64,000 bases of DNA from Enterococcus hirae ATCC 9790. Its GTDB lineage: Bacteria > Bacillota > Bacilli > Lactobacillales > Enterococcaceae. The translations under genes and the position numbers were made by a program. The notes under the pieces are model-generated. The model was not told the DNA's origin, searched no databases, and worked only from the letters and a program-made list of their open reading frames with translations. Where the stretch lies: contig NC_018081.1 of assembly GCF_000271405.2 (NCBI RefSeq), positions 1,526,252-1,590,251 on the forward strand. Direction: 5' to 3'. Shown here piece by piece: positions 10,281 through 20,410 of this stretch (position 1 is its first letter; every line of letters starts with the position of its first letter).

Positions 10281-10393
10281 ATGACAGTAATAAAGATGAA
10301 TGCAATGGATAGAATCACTGTTGTAAGAAAAAAGTTAATCTGAAGGAGGCGGTTATGAAACAAGTTGGAGTAAAAAATACTAATGAAGTTTAA
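10281..10393 (+). CDS. Possible small peptide gene(s) ahead of the large island protein
   Basis: Two tiny ORFs with good ribosome sites: 20 codons from ATG 10281 (after TTAGGAG) and 12 codons from ATG 10355 (MKQVGVKNTNEV, after GAAGGAGG), ending at 10393. They are in different frames. One extra A in the A-run 10328-10333 would join them into a single peptide of about 37 residues (MTVIKMNAMDRITVVRKK... to ...NTNEV). The same one-A defect recurs in the gene downstream. I do not recognise the peptide. The remainder up to 10516 holds only a small hairpin, GCTAGA/TCTAGC (10445-10464). Confidence 0.3.
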
Positions 10394-10516
10394 GATTTGA
10401 TTGAATGTACATAAAAGGAACAATCCTTAATTCTTATGATTCAGGCTAGATATGAATGTCTAGCAAAACAGACAAGCCACGGATGCTATAACAAAAAAAT
10501 GTAAAGGATGGTAAAA

Positions 10517-13500
10517 ATGAATCAAGAGAAGGTAAAAAATACAATTCTTATGGAAATGGAACGGTTTTCGGACAAAACAAGTGAAGGATACCACCAAATG
10601 AAAGCAGTGTTGAATAAATTCCCTTACAAAATAACTGCAGACTATCAGCAATTACTGGATACATTAAGAGGGGGGACGGCAATTAACAGATTTGAAACTC
10701 TTGATGAGCTGATAATGATGCTGAAACAAGAGAGAGTAATAACGAGAGAGATCGTGGAATCTTGTCTCTATTTTCAACAAAATTCTGATAATGTAATAAA
10801 TCAGATTCATCTTTTTGATCTTCTAATGGTTCCAACTAGAAATCTGACAGAACAGCTCAACTTATTAACATCTTTAACTAATAGTTTATCTGTGGATGGT
10901 GATAAATTTTTTCATGAGAATGTTTTGTTTAGTATTAATAAAATAAAATTATCGACAGATGAAATCGAGAAAAAAATTAAAGAGATATGTATAGAATTAC
11001 AATATGGCATGGACTCAGCTAAAGTCAAAGAGGATATTTTAGCTCGTACATTTGAACTATTAAACGAGGGCAGTGTAAAATACCAACAATTAGTCAATAT
11101 GGAGCTAGATTATGAAGAAGGATGTAGAGAAATCGTAATTGATGGATTTTTTGGAATGATGCCTGACCCTGATGATAAGTATAAATGGTTTTTTGACTTT
11201 TTGAGAGATGATAAAATAATTTCTAAACTTCTCCAAAGAAAGAATTTATCAGAAGCTGAAAAAAAACATATATTTCTATAGCTACAAATCATAGTGATTC
11301 GCCGTTTATTGGTAATAGCATTCCATATTTTAAAAAAATAAATATAAAAGAAAGTACCATAATCACAAAAAAAAGAATCCTTGATCAAGAGCTCGTTTAT
11401 TTGATTGCTAAAGAAGTAACCCCAGAGTTGGCTGTAAAGTATGATGAAATATTAAGAGGAGAAGAACAAGGAACAGTTGAGGTGATGACACAAATTTATG
11501 TTGAGTCTCAGTCCACATTAGTAAAAGAGTCTGTTAGGCAACATGTCAATACTTCCTTCAAAGAAACGGACCGTTTAGAATTTTATAAAAAAAGTATCAT
11601 CGAAAAACTAAAAAAGAAAATCGATTAGATTTAGGGGATCAATTAGAAGATTTATTGAATAGTGGGGCAAAAATAGACCGATTTGATAGATTCTATAGAT
11701 TATTGAATTCCCCAGAGTCAAAAAAACAGTTATCCTATTTAGGGAGACTTGTTTTTGGTGAAAATCAATGGCACAAATTTGAAACAGTTCAGGCATTTAA
11801 AGAAGAATTAAAGGAGACAGAAGCAAAAAAAAATAGTTCCTTATCGGAAATGATGAAAAAAGATCTGAGTGAAATCGAAAATCAGCGATACATGAATGGA
11901 CTTCGATCAATTGATAATAAACTGGCGAACAATGACTATCTCAAGCAATTAAAACCCGAGCAGATCGCAACGATTATGCTTCAGTTAAAAGTTAATTACC
12001 CAAACTGGACGGAAAAAACTTTGAACAAGTCAATAATCAATTAAGCACTTATTTAAATGAAGAGGATAAGATTCAAACAAACAAAATTTTGAATGAAAAA
12101 GAAGTGATCTTAAGAATATCCGCAATAAGCATGGAAATGGGAGAAAAAGCACAAACTATAATACTTGCCCCTACTGATAAAATAAAAGCTCTTGATATAG
12201 TGGGGGAAGTAAGAAAAGATTTAAAAAACAAAAAGTAGATTACCTTTTTCCTATAATACTGGAAACGATTAATCATACACTAAGTGAAGAAGGAATTGAT
12301 TGTTCGAATCGTTCGGATAGGGAAAAAGTATTAAATCTATTACAAGATTATCAGACAAAAAAAGAAATACTTCCAAAAATCGAAGAAGCACTCCAGCAAA
12401 AAAAGGAGGGAGAGACTTTATCAACAGTCATTTATTCTGTAATGAGTAGAGAATGGGGAAATTCAAGTGATGTAACTGATTTAAAAAAAAGGTTTGGGGA
12501 TGACGGAGAAGGACTATTAAAGGAAACCAAGGACCTTTCACAAGCTGAGTCTCTTCTTCAATCAATTAAAGAAGCACTTCGTTCACAAAATATTAATTTT
12601 ACTGAATCGGATGTCATCAATTGGACGGAAAAATGTTTATCAATGGATGAAAAAAAGCGGCAAAGTGAATCCCAAATTGTAATAAATAAGATTAAAAATA
12701 GTTTATTGAAGATAAAAAATAAAAAAATACAAAACAAGTCAGAGTCAATAAAGTAATTGAGACGTTTCAAAAAGATTTAAATAATAAAAAAGAAGAAATT
12801 AAAAAACAAATGAAATATAGTGTGATTGAGGTGTACGAATTTAGAGATGATCGACTTAGTATAGAGGAGCAATTTTCAAATATCCTTAATCAAAAAGAAA
12901 AGATACAACATTTTATACATACATATCCCAAATTAAAAAGTGTCATTGACGAGTGTAGCAAACAAATTCCTTTAGTTTCTGTTGATCTTAAGAAGGTAAC
13001 GATTAATGAAGTTGAGGGTAACAATAATAAATATTTTAAGAATCTTAATCAGGTGCTGACTCCATTCGAAAGGGAGTGGTGGCAACAGGAAAGCGATAAG
13101 ATTAAGCAGTTTATAAATACTTACGTAAGTCCGAATAACCTATTAGTGTCTGATGTGAATCGACAGATTGAAGAATTACTAATCAAGGATGAGCATTGTT
13201 GTTCCCAGGTTGTTTTGTCTTTCTTGGTATATTCATCTGGTGTATTTAAAAATATAAATCCTAAATACACGGCAGGGTATCTTAATAAAGACTCAGAACA
13301 CCAACAGAATCGAGGGAAAATTAAAAGACTAGTTGAGAGTTTCGAGAAATTACACTCACATAGACAGGAAATGAAGCAACTTAAAGAACTGAATATAGAT
13401 GTTGAACCAACTCCAATGCCTCAGGGAACAAGTAATCAGTCTCTAATAAGTAATTCAGTAAAGGAACCAGAGAGAAAAAAGGAGCAACCTAAAGAAAAGT

Positions 13501-13865
13501 CTGCAGGTATTGAACCAACATTAACACCTCTCGGAATCAGTAATCACTCTCTAACAGATAAACAAACCAAAACGCCCCTTGTAATAAAAAATCAAACATT
13601 CGAGGAGCAAATGAATCAGTCTACAAATGTGGCTGATAGTCTAAATCAGGAGAAGTCCGCTGGTATTCAATCAATACCAATTCCCAAGGAAATCAGGGAT
13701 CAATCTCTAACAAATAAATCACCTCAAACGCCCAATAGTCACCCTGTAATAAAAATTCAAACACTAGAGGAGCGAATGAATCAGTCTACAAATAAGGCTA
13801 ATAATCTAAATGAGATGAAGGAAGAAGGAAAAAATCAGTCTTCTGTAAGAGAGTTAAAAAATTAA
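10517..13865 (+). CDS. Unrecognised large protein (about 1,117 aa when five A-run shifts are corrected)
   Basis: I do not recognise this gene. As read it is broken into six pieces. Each break is crossed by adding one A to an A-run: 11259-11266, 11610-11620, 12013-12018, 12223-12234 and 12721-12727. With the five additions one frame runs from the ATG at 10517 (AAGGATGG 5 bp before) to 13865. The product is hydrophilic, rich in Lys, Glu, Asn and Ile, and predominantly helical in appearance. It has no signal peptide, membrane segment, Walker A, HExxH or LPxTG that I can see. The last 150 residues are low-complexity with an imperfect tandem repeat. Base composition is markedly more AT-rich than the flanking rex and valS genes, suggesting acquisition. 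It has its own promoter region and no partner gene. Confidence 0.6.
13494..13811 (+). repeat. Imperfect tandem repeat in the tail of the island protein
   Basis: Two coding repeats of 52 and 54 codons (13494-13649 and 13650-13811), each starting EKSAGI and containing a short Pro-rich stretch, a D(K/Q)-S-L-T segment, a (V)IK(N/I)QT(F/L)EE(Q/R)MNQSTN core and ending L-N-(Q/E). A degenerate third copy lies just upstream (VEPTPMPQGTSNQSL, about 13396-13440). The region is likely disordered. Confidence 0.8.
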
Positions 13866-13995
13866 TTTGAACAGTCACGTTCTGAATAAGCAAACATTGT
13901 CACTACTGCTTATTGTTTAGTCAATTATTTATAATAGGCGAATCATAAGCCTGAAGAGGTACTATTTAGGGAAATACGATTCTTACCGTCTTTTA

Positions 13996-14024
13996 TTGAC
14001 TTTAAAATTGAACCATTGTAAAAT
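13996..14024 (+). promoter_or_regulatory. valS promoter
   Basis: TTGACT (13996-14001), a 17-bp spacer and TAAAAT (14019-14024), directly upstream of the T-box leader. Confidence 0.75.
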
Positions 14025-14030
14025 GAGGCA

Positions 14031-14293
14031 TGACGTTGATCAAGAGGAGTAACTAGTTACAGCCTTTTAGAGAGAGAACGAGATGGTGAGACGTTCTTAG
14101 GAGAGACTAGTGAAGGTAGCTTGGGAGTTTTTATCTTGAACCCTTTATCGTGTACAGCAAACCGATAAAACCTAGAGATAAACGAGTCGTGATCGTTAAC
14201 TCACATGAGAGGTAGTAGGAAACTGCTACAAATTAGGTGGTACCGCGTAAATCAATACGTCCTAAAATACGAAAGTATTTTAGGACTTTTTTT
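14031..14293 (+). promoter_or_regulatory. T-box riboswitch controlling valS
   Basis: A leader of about 260 nt carries the canonical T-box sequence AATTAGGTGGTACCGCG (14231-14247). A strong intrinsic terminator follows, GTCCTAAAATAC/GTATTTTAGGAC with a GAAA loop (14259-14286) and a T-run. Uncharged tRNA pairing with the T-box bulge should favour the antiterminator. The downstream gene implies that tRNA-Val is the effector; I did not resolve the specifier codon. Confidence 0.93.
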
Positions 14294-14314
14294 ATTTTTA
14301 AGGAGGACATCAGT

Positions 14315-16960
14315 ATGACGGAAGAAAAAAATCTATCAACAAAATACAATCCGCAAGAAGTTGAAGCTGGCCGTTATGAAAAATGGTTGGAACAAGATTT
14401 GTTCAAACCAAGTGGCGATCAGAAAGCAAAACCCTATTCAATCGTAATCCCCCCACCAAATGTTACAGGAAAACTTCACTTAGGACATGCCTGGGATACG
14501 ACTTTACAAGACATGCTGATTCGTCAAAAACGGATGCAAGGCTTTGATACCTTGTGGTTACCTGGGATGGACCATGCAGGGATCGCTACACAGGCAAAAG
14601 TAGAAGAAAAGCTTCGTCAACAAGGGATTTCGCGTTATGACTTAGGACGTGAAAAATTTGTGGATCAAGTATGGGAATGGAAAGAAGAGTATGCAAGCCA
14701 TATCCGTGAACAATGGGCAAAAATGGGCTTATCTCTCGATTATAGTCGTGAACGTTTTACACTAGATGATGGCTTGTCAGAAGCTGTTCGTAAAGTATTC
14801 GTGACACTTTATGAAAAAGGCTTGATTTACCGTGGTGAATACATTATTAACTGGGACCCACAAGCACGCACTGCTTTATCGGATATCGAAGTGATCCACA
14901 AAGAGATTGAAGGTGCTTTCTACCACATGAGCTATGAACTGGCTGATGGTTCGGGTGTAGTGGAAATTGCAACGACTCGTCCAGAAACTATGCTAGGTGA
15001 CACAGCGATTGCTGTACACCCAGAAGACGAGCGTTATCAAGCGTTGATCGGCAAAAAAGTAATTTTACCATTAGTAAATAAAGAAATTCCGATTATTGCA
15101 GATACGTATGTTGATATGGAATTTGGAACAGGCGTAGTGAAAATTACACCTGCGCATGATCCAAATGACTTTGAGGTAGGTAACCGTCATGATCTGCCAC
15201 GTGTAAATGTGATGAACGAAAATGGAACGATGAATGACTTAGCTGGAAAATATGCAGGTATGGATCGTTTCGAAGCACGTAAAGCGATTGTCTCTGATTT
15301 GAAGGAAATCGGACGATTGATCAAAATTGAAAAAATGATCCATAATGTTGGGCATTCAGAACGTACGGGAGTAGTCATTGAACCACGCTTGTCCACACAA
15401 TGGTTTGTTAAAATGGCTCCATTAGCTGAGAAAGCAATGAAAAATCAAGAGACTGATGATGCAGTTGAATTTTTCCCACCACGTTTTAATCAAACATTTT
15501 TACGTTGGATGGAAAATGTTCACGATTGGGTTATCTCTCGTCAATTGTGGTGGGGACACCAAATCCCGGCTTGGTACCATAAAGAAACGGGTGAAATGTA
15601 TGTAGGGATGGAAGCTCCAGAAAATAGTGAAGAGTGGGTACAAGATCCAGATGTATTAGATACTTGGTTTAGTTCAGCATTATGGCCTTTTTCAACGATG
15701 GGATGGCCAGATGAAAATAGTGCTGATTATCAACGCTATTTCCCAACAAGCACATTAGTAACTGGCTACGACATTATCTTCTTCTGGGTTAGTCGAATGA
15801 TTTTCCAAAGCTTAGAATTTACAGATCGTCGTCCGTTTGAAAATGTTTTGATTCATGGGTTGATTCGGGACGAACAAGGACGTAAGATGAGTAAATCTCT
15901 TGGAAACGGCATTGATCCAATGGAAGTGATTGAAAAATATGGCGCTGATGCCTTACGTTGGTTCTTATCAAACGGTTCAGCACCTGGTCAAGATGTCCGT
16001 TTCAGCTATGAAAAAATGGATGCAGCTTGGAATTTCATTAATAAAATTTGGAATGCTTCACGTTTTGTTATTATGAACAGTGAAGGCATGACAGTTGAAG
16101 ATATTACGCTAACTGGCGAGAAAACTGTGGCAGACCGCTGGATCTTGACACGTCTAAATGAAACGATCGCTAAGGTTACTGAACTCTTTGATCATTTTGA
16201 ATTTGGGGAAGCTGGGCGTCAGTTGTATAACTTTATTTGGGATGATTTTTGTGACTGGTATATCGAGATGAGTAAAGAAGTCTTGTATGGTGATGATGCT
16301 GTCTCAAAACAAACAACACAAAGTATTTTGGTGCATACGTTAGATCAAATTTTACGTCTATTGCATCCAATTATGCCATTTGTTACTGAAGAAATTTGGC
16401 AACACATCCCACATCAAGGTACTTCTTTAGTAGTTGCTGATTATCCGGTGGTTCATCCGGAATTTAATGATGAAACAGCTTCAAAAGGGATGGAAGTACT
16501 CAAAGAACTAATTCGTTCCGTACGTAATATTCGTTCTGAAGTGAATACACCATTATCCAAACCAATTACATTAATGATTAAGATCAATGATCCGAAAATC
16601 GGTCAATTCTTAACAGAAAATACCAGCTACATCGAGCGTTTCTGTAATCCAGAAGAGCTAACGATCTCAAGTGAAATCGTTGCGCCTGATCTAGCAATGT
16701 CAGCTGTATTGACAGGGGCAGAAATTTTCTTACCATTAGCAGGTTTGATCAATATCGAAGAAGAAATCAAACGGTTAGAAAAAGAACTAGCGAAATGGAC
16801 AGATGAAGTGAAACGAGTACAAGGAAAATTAGGCAATGAACGCTTTGTTGCCAACGCGCCAGAAGAAGTGGTTGAAGCAGAGCGGGCAAAAGAAAAAGAT
16901 TATTTGGACAAACAAGCAGCAGTTACAGAAAGAATCCGCAGCTTAAGAACCATCCAGTAA
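14315..16960 (+). CDS. valS: Valyl-tRNA synthetase
   Basis: Class I aminoacyl-tRNA synthetase charging tRNA-Val. The 881-residue protein contains the HIGH motif in [14 protein letters not shown] (about residue 45), the CP1 editing domain with [12 protein letters not shown], the KMSKS motif in [12 protein letters not shown] (about 525) and a C-terminal coiled-coil arm. The ATG at 14315 follows AAGGAGG by 8 bp. An in-frame extension to 14237 overlaps the T-box terminator and is not coding. The frame is intact. It is followed by a strong terminator, so it is monocistronic. Confidence 0.97.
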   Translation: MTEEKNLSTKYNPQEVEAGRYEKWLEQDLFKPSGDQKAKPYSIVIPPPNVTGKLHLGHAWDTTLQDMLIRQKRMQGFDTLWLPGMDHAGIATQAKVEEKLRQQGISRYDLGREKFVDQVWEWKEEYASHIREQWAKMGLSLDYSRERFTLDDGLSEAVRKVFVTLYEKGLIYRGEYIINWDPQARTALSDIEVIHKEIEGAFYHMSYELADGSGVVEIATTRPETMLGDTAIAVHPEDERYQALIGKKVILPLVNKEIPIIADTYVDMEFGTGVVKITPAHDPNDFEVGNRHDLPRVNVMNENGTMNDLAGKYAGMDRFEARKAIVSDLKEIGRLIKIEKMIHNVGHSERTGVVIEPRLSTQWFVKMAPLAEKAMKNQETDDAVEFFPPRFNQTFLRWMENVHDWVISRQLWWGHQIPAWYHKETGEMYVGMEAPENSEEWVQDPDVLDTWFSSALWPFSTMGWPDENSADYQRYFPTSTLVTGYDIIFFWVSRMIFQSLEFTDRRPFENVLIHGLIRDEQGRKMSKSLGNGIDPMEVIEKYGADALRWFLSNGSAPGQDVRFSYEKMDAAWNFINKIWNASRFVIMNSEGMTVEDITLTGEKTVADRWILTRLNETIAKVTELFDHFEFGEAGRQLYNFIWDDFCDWYIEMSKEVLYGDDAVSKQTTQSILVHTLDQILRLLHPIMPFVTEEIWQHIPHQGTSLVVADYPVVHPEFNDETASKGMEVLKELIRSVRNIRSEVNTPLSKPITLMIKINDPKIGQFLTENTSYIERFCNPEELTISSEIVAPDLAMSAVLTGAEIFLPLAGLINIEEEIKRLEKELAKWTDEVKRVQGKLGNERFVANAPEEVVEAERAKEKDYLDKQAAVTERIRSLRTIQ

Positions 16961-16988
16961 TCTGACATTCGAACAATCGTACAAATGC

Positions 16989-17033
16989 AAAAGAGAGCGG
17001 AAAGTAGTTGAAAAACATTTCCGCTCTCTTTTT
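16989..17033 (+). terminator. valS terminator
   Basis: AAAAGAGAGCGGAAA / TTTCCGCTCTCTTTT, near-perfect 15-bp stem ending in Ts. Confidence 0.9.
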
Positions 17034-17175
17034 AAGTAAAAAGCAAGACGTCAGCAAAAATAAGTAGAATCAGAATTGGCTATTCAGTATTTCTTCTTCT
17101 TTTACATACACTACGTCTTTTCCTGTGTTTCCGGTTGCTTTTTGCTATAATAAATATGGAATGGGGGAAACGTTG

Positions 17176-18489
17176 ATGAAAATAGAAGAAGCAATCGCCT
17201 GGATCCATAGCCGCTTGCCATTTGGCTCTCGTCCGGGACTAGATCGAGTGGAGGCATTATTAGAGATAGTCGGGCATCCTGAAAAACAGGTGAAAACGAT
17301 CCATATCGCAGGAACCAACGGAAAAGGTTCGACGGTTACGTATCTGAGATGTCTACTAGAAGAAGCAGGTCTGACAGTGGGGACATTTACTTCGCCGTAT
17401 ATTGAATCTTTTAATGAACGAATCTCGATCAATGGACAAGAAATTCCAGATCAAGACTTAATCAAGCTTGTACAAAAATACCGACCACTTGTTGAACATT
17501 TGGATCGATTTGAAGCAGTTGCCGGAATCACTGAGTTTGAAACGCTGACAGCAATGGCATTTGATTATTTTTTGTGTCAAAAAGTCGACGTTGCTATTAT
17601 TGAAGTTGGGTTAGGCGGTTTACTAGACTCAACGAATGTTGCCGTACCATTACTTACAGGAATCACCACGATTGGCTTGGATCATACGGATATTTTAGGA
17701 GAAACAATTGAAGAAATTGCTGCCCAAAAAGCAGGAATAATCAAGCAAGGGGTGCCTGTCGTTACGGGAAATATCGAAGAAAGAGCTTTAGAAGTAATCA
17801 AAAAACAGGCTAGACTAAGAAATGCCCCCCTTCATATTTTTGGCGAAAACTATCAAGTTACTTATCAACATCCAGCTGAGCAATGGGGAGAAGTATTTTC
17901 ATTTCATAATGAGCATGGAAAAATGACCTCGCTTACGATTGGCATGATTGGACAACATCAGACAGAAAATGCTGGTATGGCAATTGAACTATACCAAGTT
18001 TACTGCAAGATGACAGGAATACCATTTAGTGAAAAAGAAATTCGCAAAGGGCTGAAAAAAGCGCACTGGCCTGGACGAATGGAAAAATTAAGTGAAGAAC
18101 CTTTTGTTATTTTAGATGGCGCTCATAATACACATGCAGTCAGCCGTTTGGTTCAAAATTTGAAGAAAGAGTTCAAAGATTATCGGATCAATATTTTATT
18201 TTCTGCACTAAGTACAAAAGATGTAGAAGCAATGCTAACCCAATTAAAAGCAGTTCCTAATGCGCATTTGTATTTGACGACGTTTGAACACCCGAAAGCA
18301 TTGGATTTAAGTACCGTGACTGATCTTGTAGATGAAACAGTTTCAATTGTTTCATTATGGCAATTTGGTTTAGCTGAAATATTAGAAAAAATGACCAATG
18401 AAGATGTCTTAGTGGTTACAGGTTCCCTTTACTTTATTTCTGAAGTACGAACACTATTGTTACAGTTAGGAGGAAAAAATGAATTATAA
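17176..18489 (+). CDS. folC: Folylpolyglutamate synthase / dihydrofolate synthase
   Basis: Adds glutamate to folates (and possibly to dihydropteroate). The 437-residue protein has the Mur-ligase fold: P-loop HIAGTNGKGSTVTYL (about 45), EVGLGGLLDSTNV (about 150), and VILDGAHNTHAV (about 310) opening the C-terminal domain. I start at ATG 17176; the upstream in-frame extension contains the promoter. A TGC-TATAAT extended -10 lies at 17143-17151. It overlaps the next gene by 11 bp, so the two are coupled. Confidence 0.93.
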   Translation: MKIEEAIAWIHSRLPFGSRPGLDRVEALLEIVGHPEKQVKTIHIAGTNGKGSTVTYLRCLLEEAGLTVGTFTSPYIESFNERISINGQEIPDQDLIKLVQKYRPLVEHLDRFEAVAGITEFETLTAMAFDYFLCQKVDVAIIEVGLGGLLDSTNVAVPLLTGITTIGLDHTDILGETIEEIAAQKAGIIKQGVPVVTGNIEERALEVIKKQARLRNAPLHIFGENYQVTYQHPAEQWGEVFSFHNEHGKMTSLTIGMIGQHQTENAGMAIELYQVYCKMTGIPFSEKEIRKGLKKAHWPGRMEKLSEEPFVILDGAHNTHAVSRLVQNLKKEFKDYRINILFSALSTKDVEAMLTQLKAVPNAHLYLTTFEHPKALDLSTVTDLVDETVSIVSLWQFGLAEILEKMTNEDVLVVTGSLYFISEVRTLLLQLGGKNEL

Positions 18490-19135
18490 AGCTGTCATTT
18501 TTGACATGGATGGGTTACTCTTTGACACAGAAATCGTCTACTATGAAGCCTCGCAAATGGTTGCTGATCAAATGGGCTTTCCTTACGACAAAGAATTGTA
18601 TTTAAAATATCTAGGTGTATCAGATGAAGAGGTTTGGGCAAATTATCATCAGATCTTTGCAAGTTTTGGGAAAAACAATGTTCAAAAATTCATTAATGAT
18701 GCTTATGAAGAAACGATCAGACGGTTTTCCTTAGGTGCAGTGCAATTAAAACCAGGAGTAATCGAATTACTGGACTTTTTAGAAGAACACCGAATACCTA
18801 AAGTTGTCGCTTCTAGTAACCAACGTCATATTATTGAGCTATTATTGGAAAAGAACCAACTGACAAACTATTTTGAAACGATTGTTTCAGCAGAAAATGT
18901 CAAACGTGCTAAACCTGATCCAGAAATCTTTTTGCTTGCCCATGAATATCTAGGAACGAAAAAACAAGAAACATTGGTTCTGGAAGATTCTAAAAACGGG
19001 ATACTTGCAGCAGCAAGTGCGGAGATCCCAGTGATCATGATCCCAGATTTGTTGGCTCCTTCAGAAGACTTGCAACAAAAAACGTTAGCAGTTTTATCTT
19101 CTCTACACGAAGTACCAGGATATCTAAAAAAATAA
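18479..19135 (+). CDS. HAD-superfamily phosphatase (beta-phosphoglucomutase/phosphatase subgroup)
   Basis: The 218-residue protein has motif I FDMDGLLFDTE (residues 8-18), an alpha-helical cap, VVASSN (motif II), the KRAKPDPEIF lysine motif and LEDSKNG (motif IV). This is the subfamily of small sugar or nucleotide phosphatases; no substrate can be assigned. The start overlaps the folC end, with the ribosome site TTAGGAGG inside folC. folC, this gene and radC are collinear. Confidence 0.9.
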   Translation: MNYKAVIFDMDGLLFDTEIVYYEASQMVADQMGFPYDKELYLKYLGVSDEEVWANYHQIFASFGKNNVQKFINDAYEETIRRFSLGAVQLKPGVIELLDFLEEHRIPKVVASSNQRHIIELLLEKNQLTNYFETIVSAENVKRAKPDPEIFLLAHEYLGTKKQETLVLEDSKNGILAAASAEIPVIMIPDLLAPSEDLQQKTLAVLSSLHEVPGYLKK

Positions 19136-19190
19136 AAATAGCTCCCCCTTTTTCGTATCTTATTAGTGAGAAGAAGAAAGGGGGGATTTT

Positions 19191-19882
19191 ATGGAAAAAA
19201 TTTGCTGGATGCTGTGCCAGCAACCTCACTTCCAAGGGAGCGAATGTTGCTTTACGGAGAGAAAGCACTCTCTGGTCAAGAATTACTTGCTATTTTATTA
19301 CGCACGGGACAGCATCCCTATAATGTCTTGGAACTAGCAGGTAATTTGTTGAAAACATTTGGTGGACTTGCACTGTTAAGACAGGCAACGCTGTCTGAGC
19401 TGGAAAAAATACGAGGAATTGGTCAGGTTAAGGCTCTTGAAATCAAAGCACTGATCGAGCTAGGAAAAAGAATCCAAACACAGCATGTAGCGGTACAACC
19501 CACGATCCATGCCAGCTATGAATTAGCGCATCAATTAATCATAGAATTAAAGGATCACAAACAAGAACATTTGATTTGTATTTATTTGGATACTAAGAAT
19601 CAAGTATTGTTGAAAAAAACGCTATTTATTGGTTCCCTGGATCAAACGATTGCACATCCAAGAGAAGTGTTCCATTATGCTGTTCGATATTCTGCAGCGA
19701 GAATTATTTTAGTTCATAATCATCCATCGGGGAATGTTCTTCCATCTAAACAAGACTTGCTTTTTACTAAAAGAGTTCAAAAATGTGGGGAGATGATGGG
19801 AATCGATGTCTTAGATCATTTGATCATTGGATGCAAACAGTATTTTAGTCTGAGAGAGGAGGGATTGATGGAAGAGGAATAA
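19191..19882 (+). CDS. radC: RadC family protein (JAB/MPN domain), start displaced by an A-run shift
   Basis: RadC proteins combine a helix-hairpin-helix part with an MPN/JAB metallopeptidase-like domain; their role is unclear despite the historical DNA-repair name. The HhH segment (RGIGQVKALEIKA) and JAB motif (VHNHPSGNVLPSKQD) are present. The natural ATG at 19191, behind GGGGGGATTTT, encodes MEK. One more A in the run 19195-19200 is needed to continue as MEKNLLDAVPATSLPRERML. As read, the frame opens only from a GTG at 19166 with an atypical N-terminus (MRRRKGGFYGKN). Confidence 0.9.
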
Positions 19883-19906
19883 ATTGAATAAGTGGAAGTA
19901 GCTTTC

Positions 19907-20044
19907 TTGCAAAAAAAAGAACCAAGTGTACAATTATATTGTAATTTTGTTTGGGAATAGAAGTTGAAACATCTGTTGCACCTCTATCGTACGCGAGCAA
20001 TGTTACAATCAATTAAGTGCTTAGGCACGAGGAGGGTATTATTA
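19907..20044 (+). promoter_or_regulatory. cspA promoter and leader
   Basis: TTGCAA (19907-19912), a 16-bp spacer and TACAAT (19929-19934), followed by an untranslated leader of about 100 nt. Long leaders are typical of cold-shock genes. The ribosome site GAGGAGGG lies about 9 bp before the ATG. Confidence 0.6.
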
Positions 20045-20245
20045 ATGGAAAACGGAACAGTTAAATGGTTCAACGCTGAAAAAGGATTTGGTTTTATTTC
20101 ACGTGAAGACGGAAGCGATGTTTTTGTTCACTTTTCAGCTATCCAAGGTGACGGATTCAAAACTTTAGAAGAAGGTCAAGCAGTGACTTTTGATGTTGAA
20201 GAATCAGATCGTGGCCCACAAGCTGCTAATGTTGAAAAAGCTTAA
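20045..20245 (+). CDS. cspA: Cold-shock protein, CspA family
   Basis: A 66-residue single cold-shock domain that binds single-stranded nucleic acid and acts as an RNA chaperone. RNP1 (KGFGFI) and RNP2 (VFVHFSAI) are intact. I start at [10 protein letters not shown]; an in-frame extension upstream is leader sequence. It is monocistronic, followed by an intrinsic terminator. Confidence 0.96.
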   Translation: MENGTVKWFNAEKGFGFISREDGSDVFVHFSAIQGDGFKTLEEGQAVTFDVEESDRGPQAANVEKA

Positions 20246-20295
20246 GTAGAGCGAGTAAACTAAATAAGTGTTGTTCACCTATTTAAACATGTTAA

Positions 20296-20321
20296 GAGCG
20301 TAAGTGATTACGCTCTTTTTT
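20296..20321 (+). terminator. cspA terminator
   Basis: GAGCGTAA / TTACGCTC with loop GTGA and six Ts. Confidence 0.92.
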
Positions 20322-20328
20322 GTTACAA

Positions 20329-20407
20329 AAAAACTTATAATGGACAACTGCGCCGAACTTTACCCATCTATGTAGGTAGTCGGCGCATGCAGCCATCATA
20401 AGTTTTT
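20329..20407 (-). terminator. rnjA terminator, long hairpin
   Basis: Outer arms AAAAACTTAT / ATAAGTTTTT and inner TGCGCCGA (20349-20356) / TCGGCGCA (20380-20387). On the minus strand the outer arm ends in a T-run, just after the rnjA stop. It could work in both directions. Confidence 0.8.
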
Positions 20408-20410
20408 CAT

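Noticed and set aside
10281..10516. Toxin-antitoxin pair ahead of the large island protein
   Set aside because: The peptides are very short, have no membrane helix or known toxin pattern, and no antisense RNA is evident.
13494..13811. CRISPR-like repeat array
   Set aside because: Units are about 156-162 bp, in frame, diverged at DNA level and continuous with coding sequence; no direct repeats of 24-40 bp with uniform spacers.
10517..13865. Programmed -1 ribosomal frameshifting as the explanation for all breaks
   Set aside because: Five consecutive programmed shifts would give negligible full-length product, and housekeeping genes with no known frameshifting show the same defect. Kept only as a testable minor alternative.
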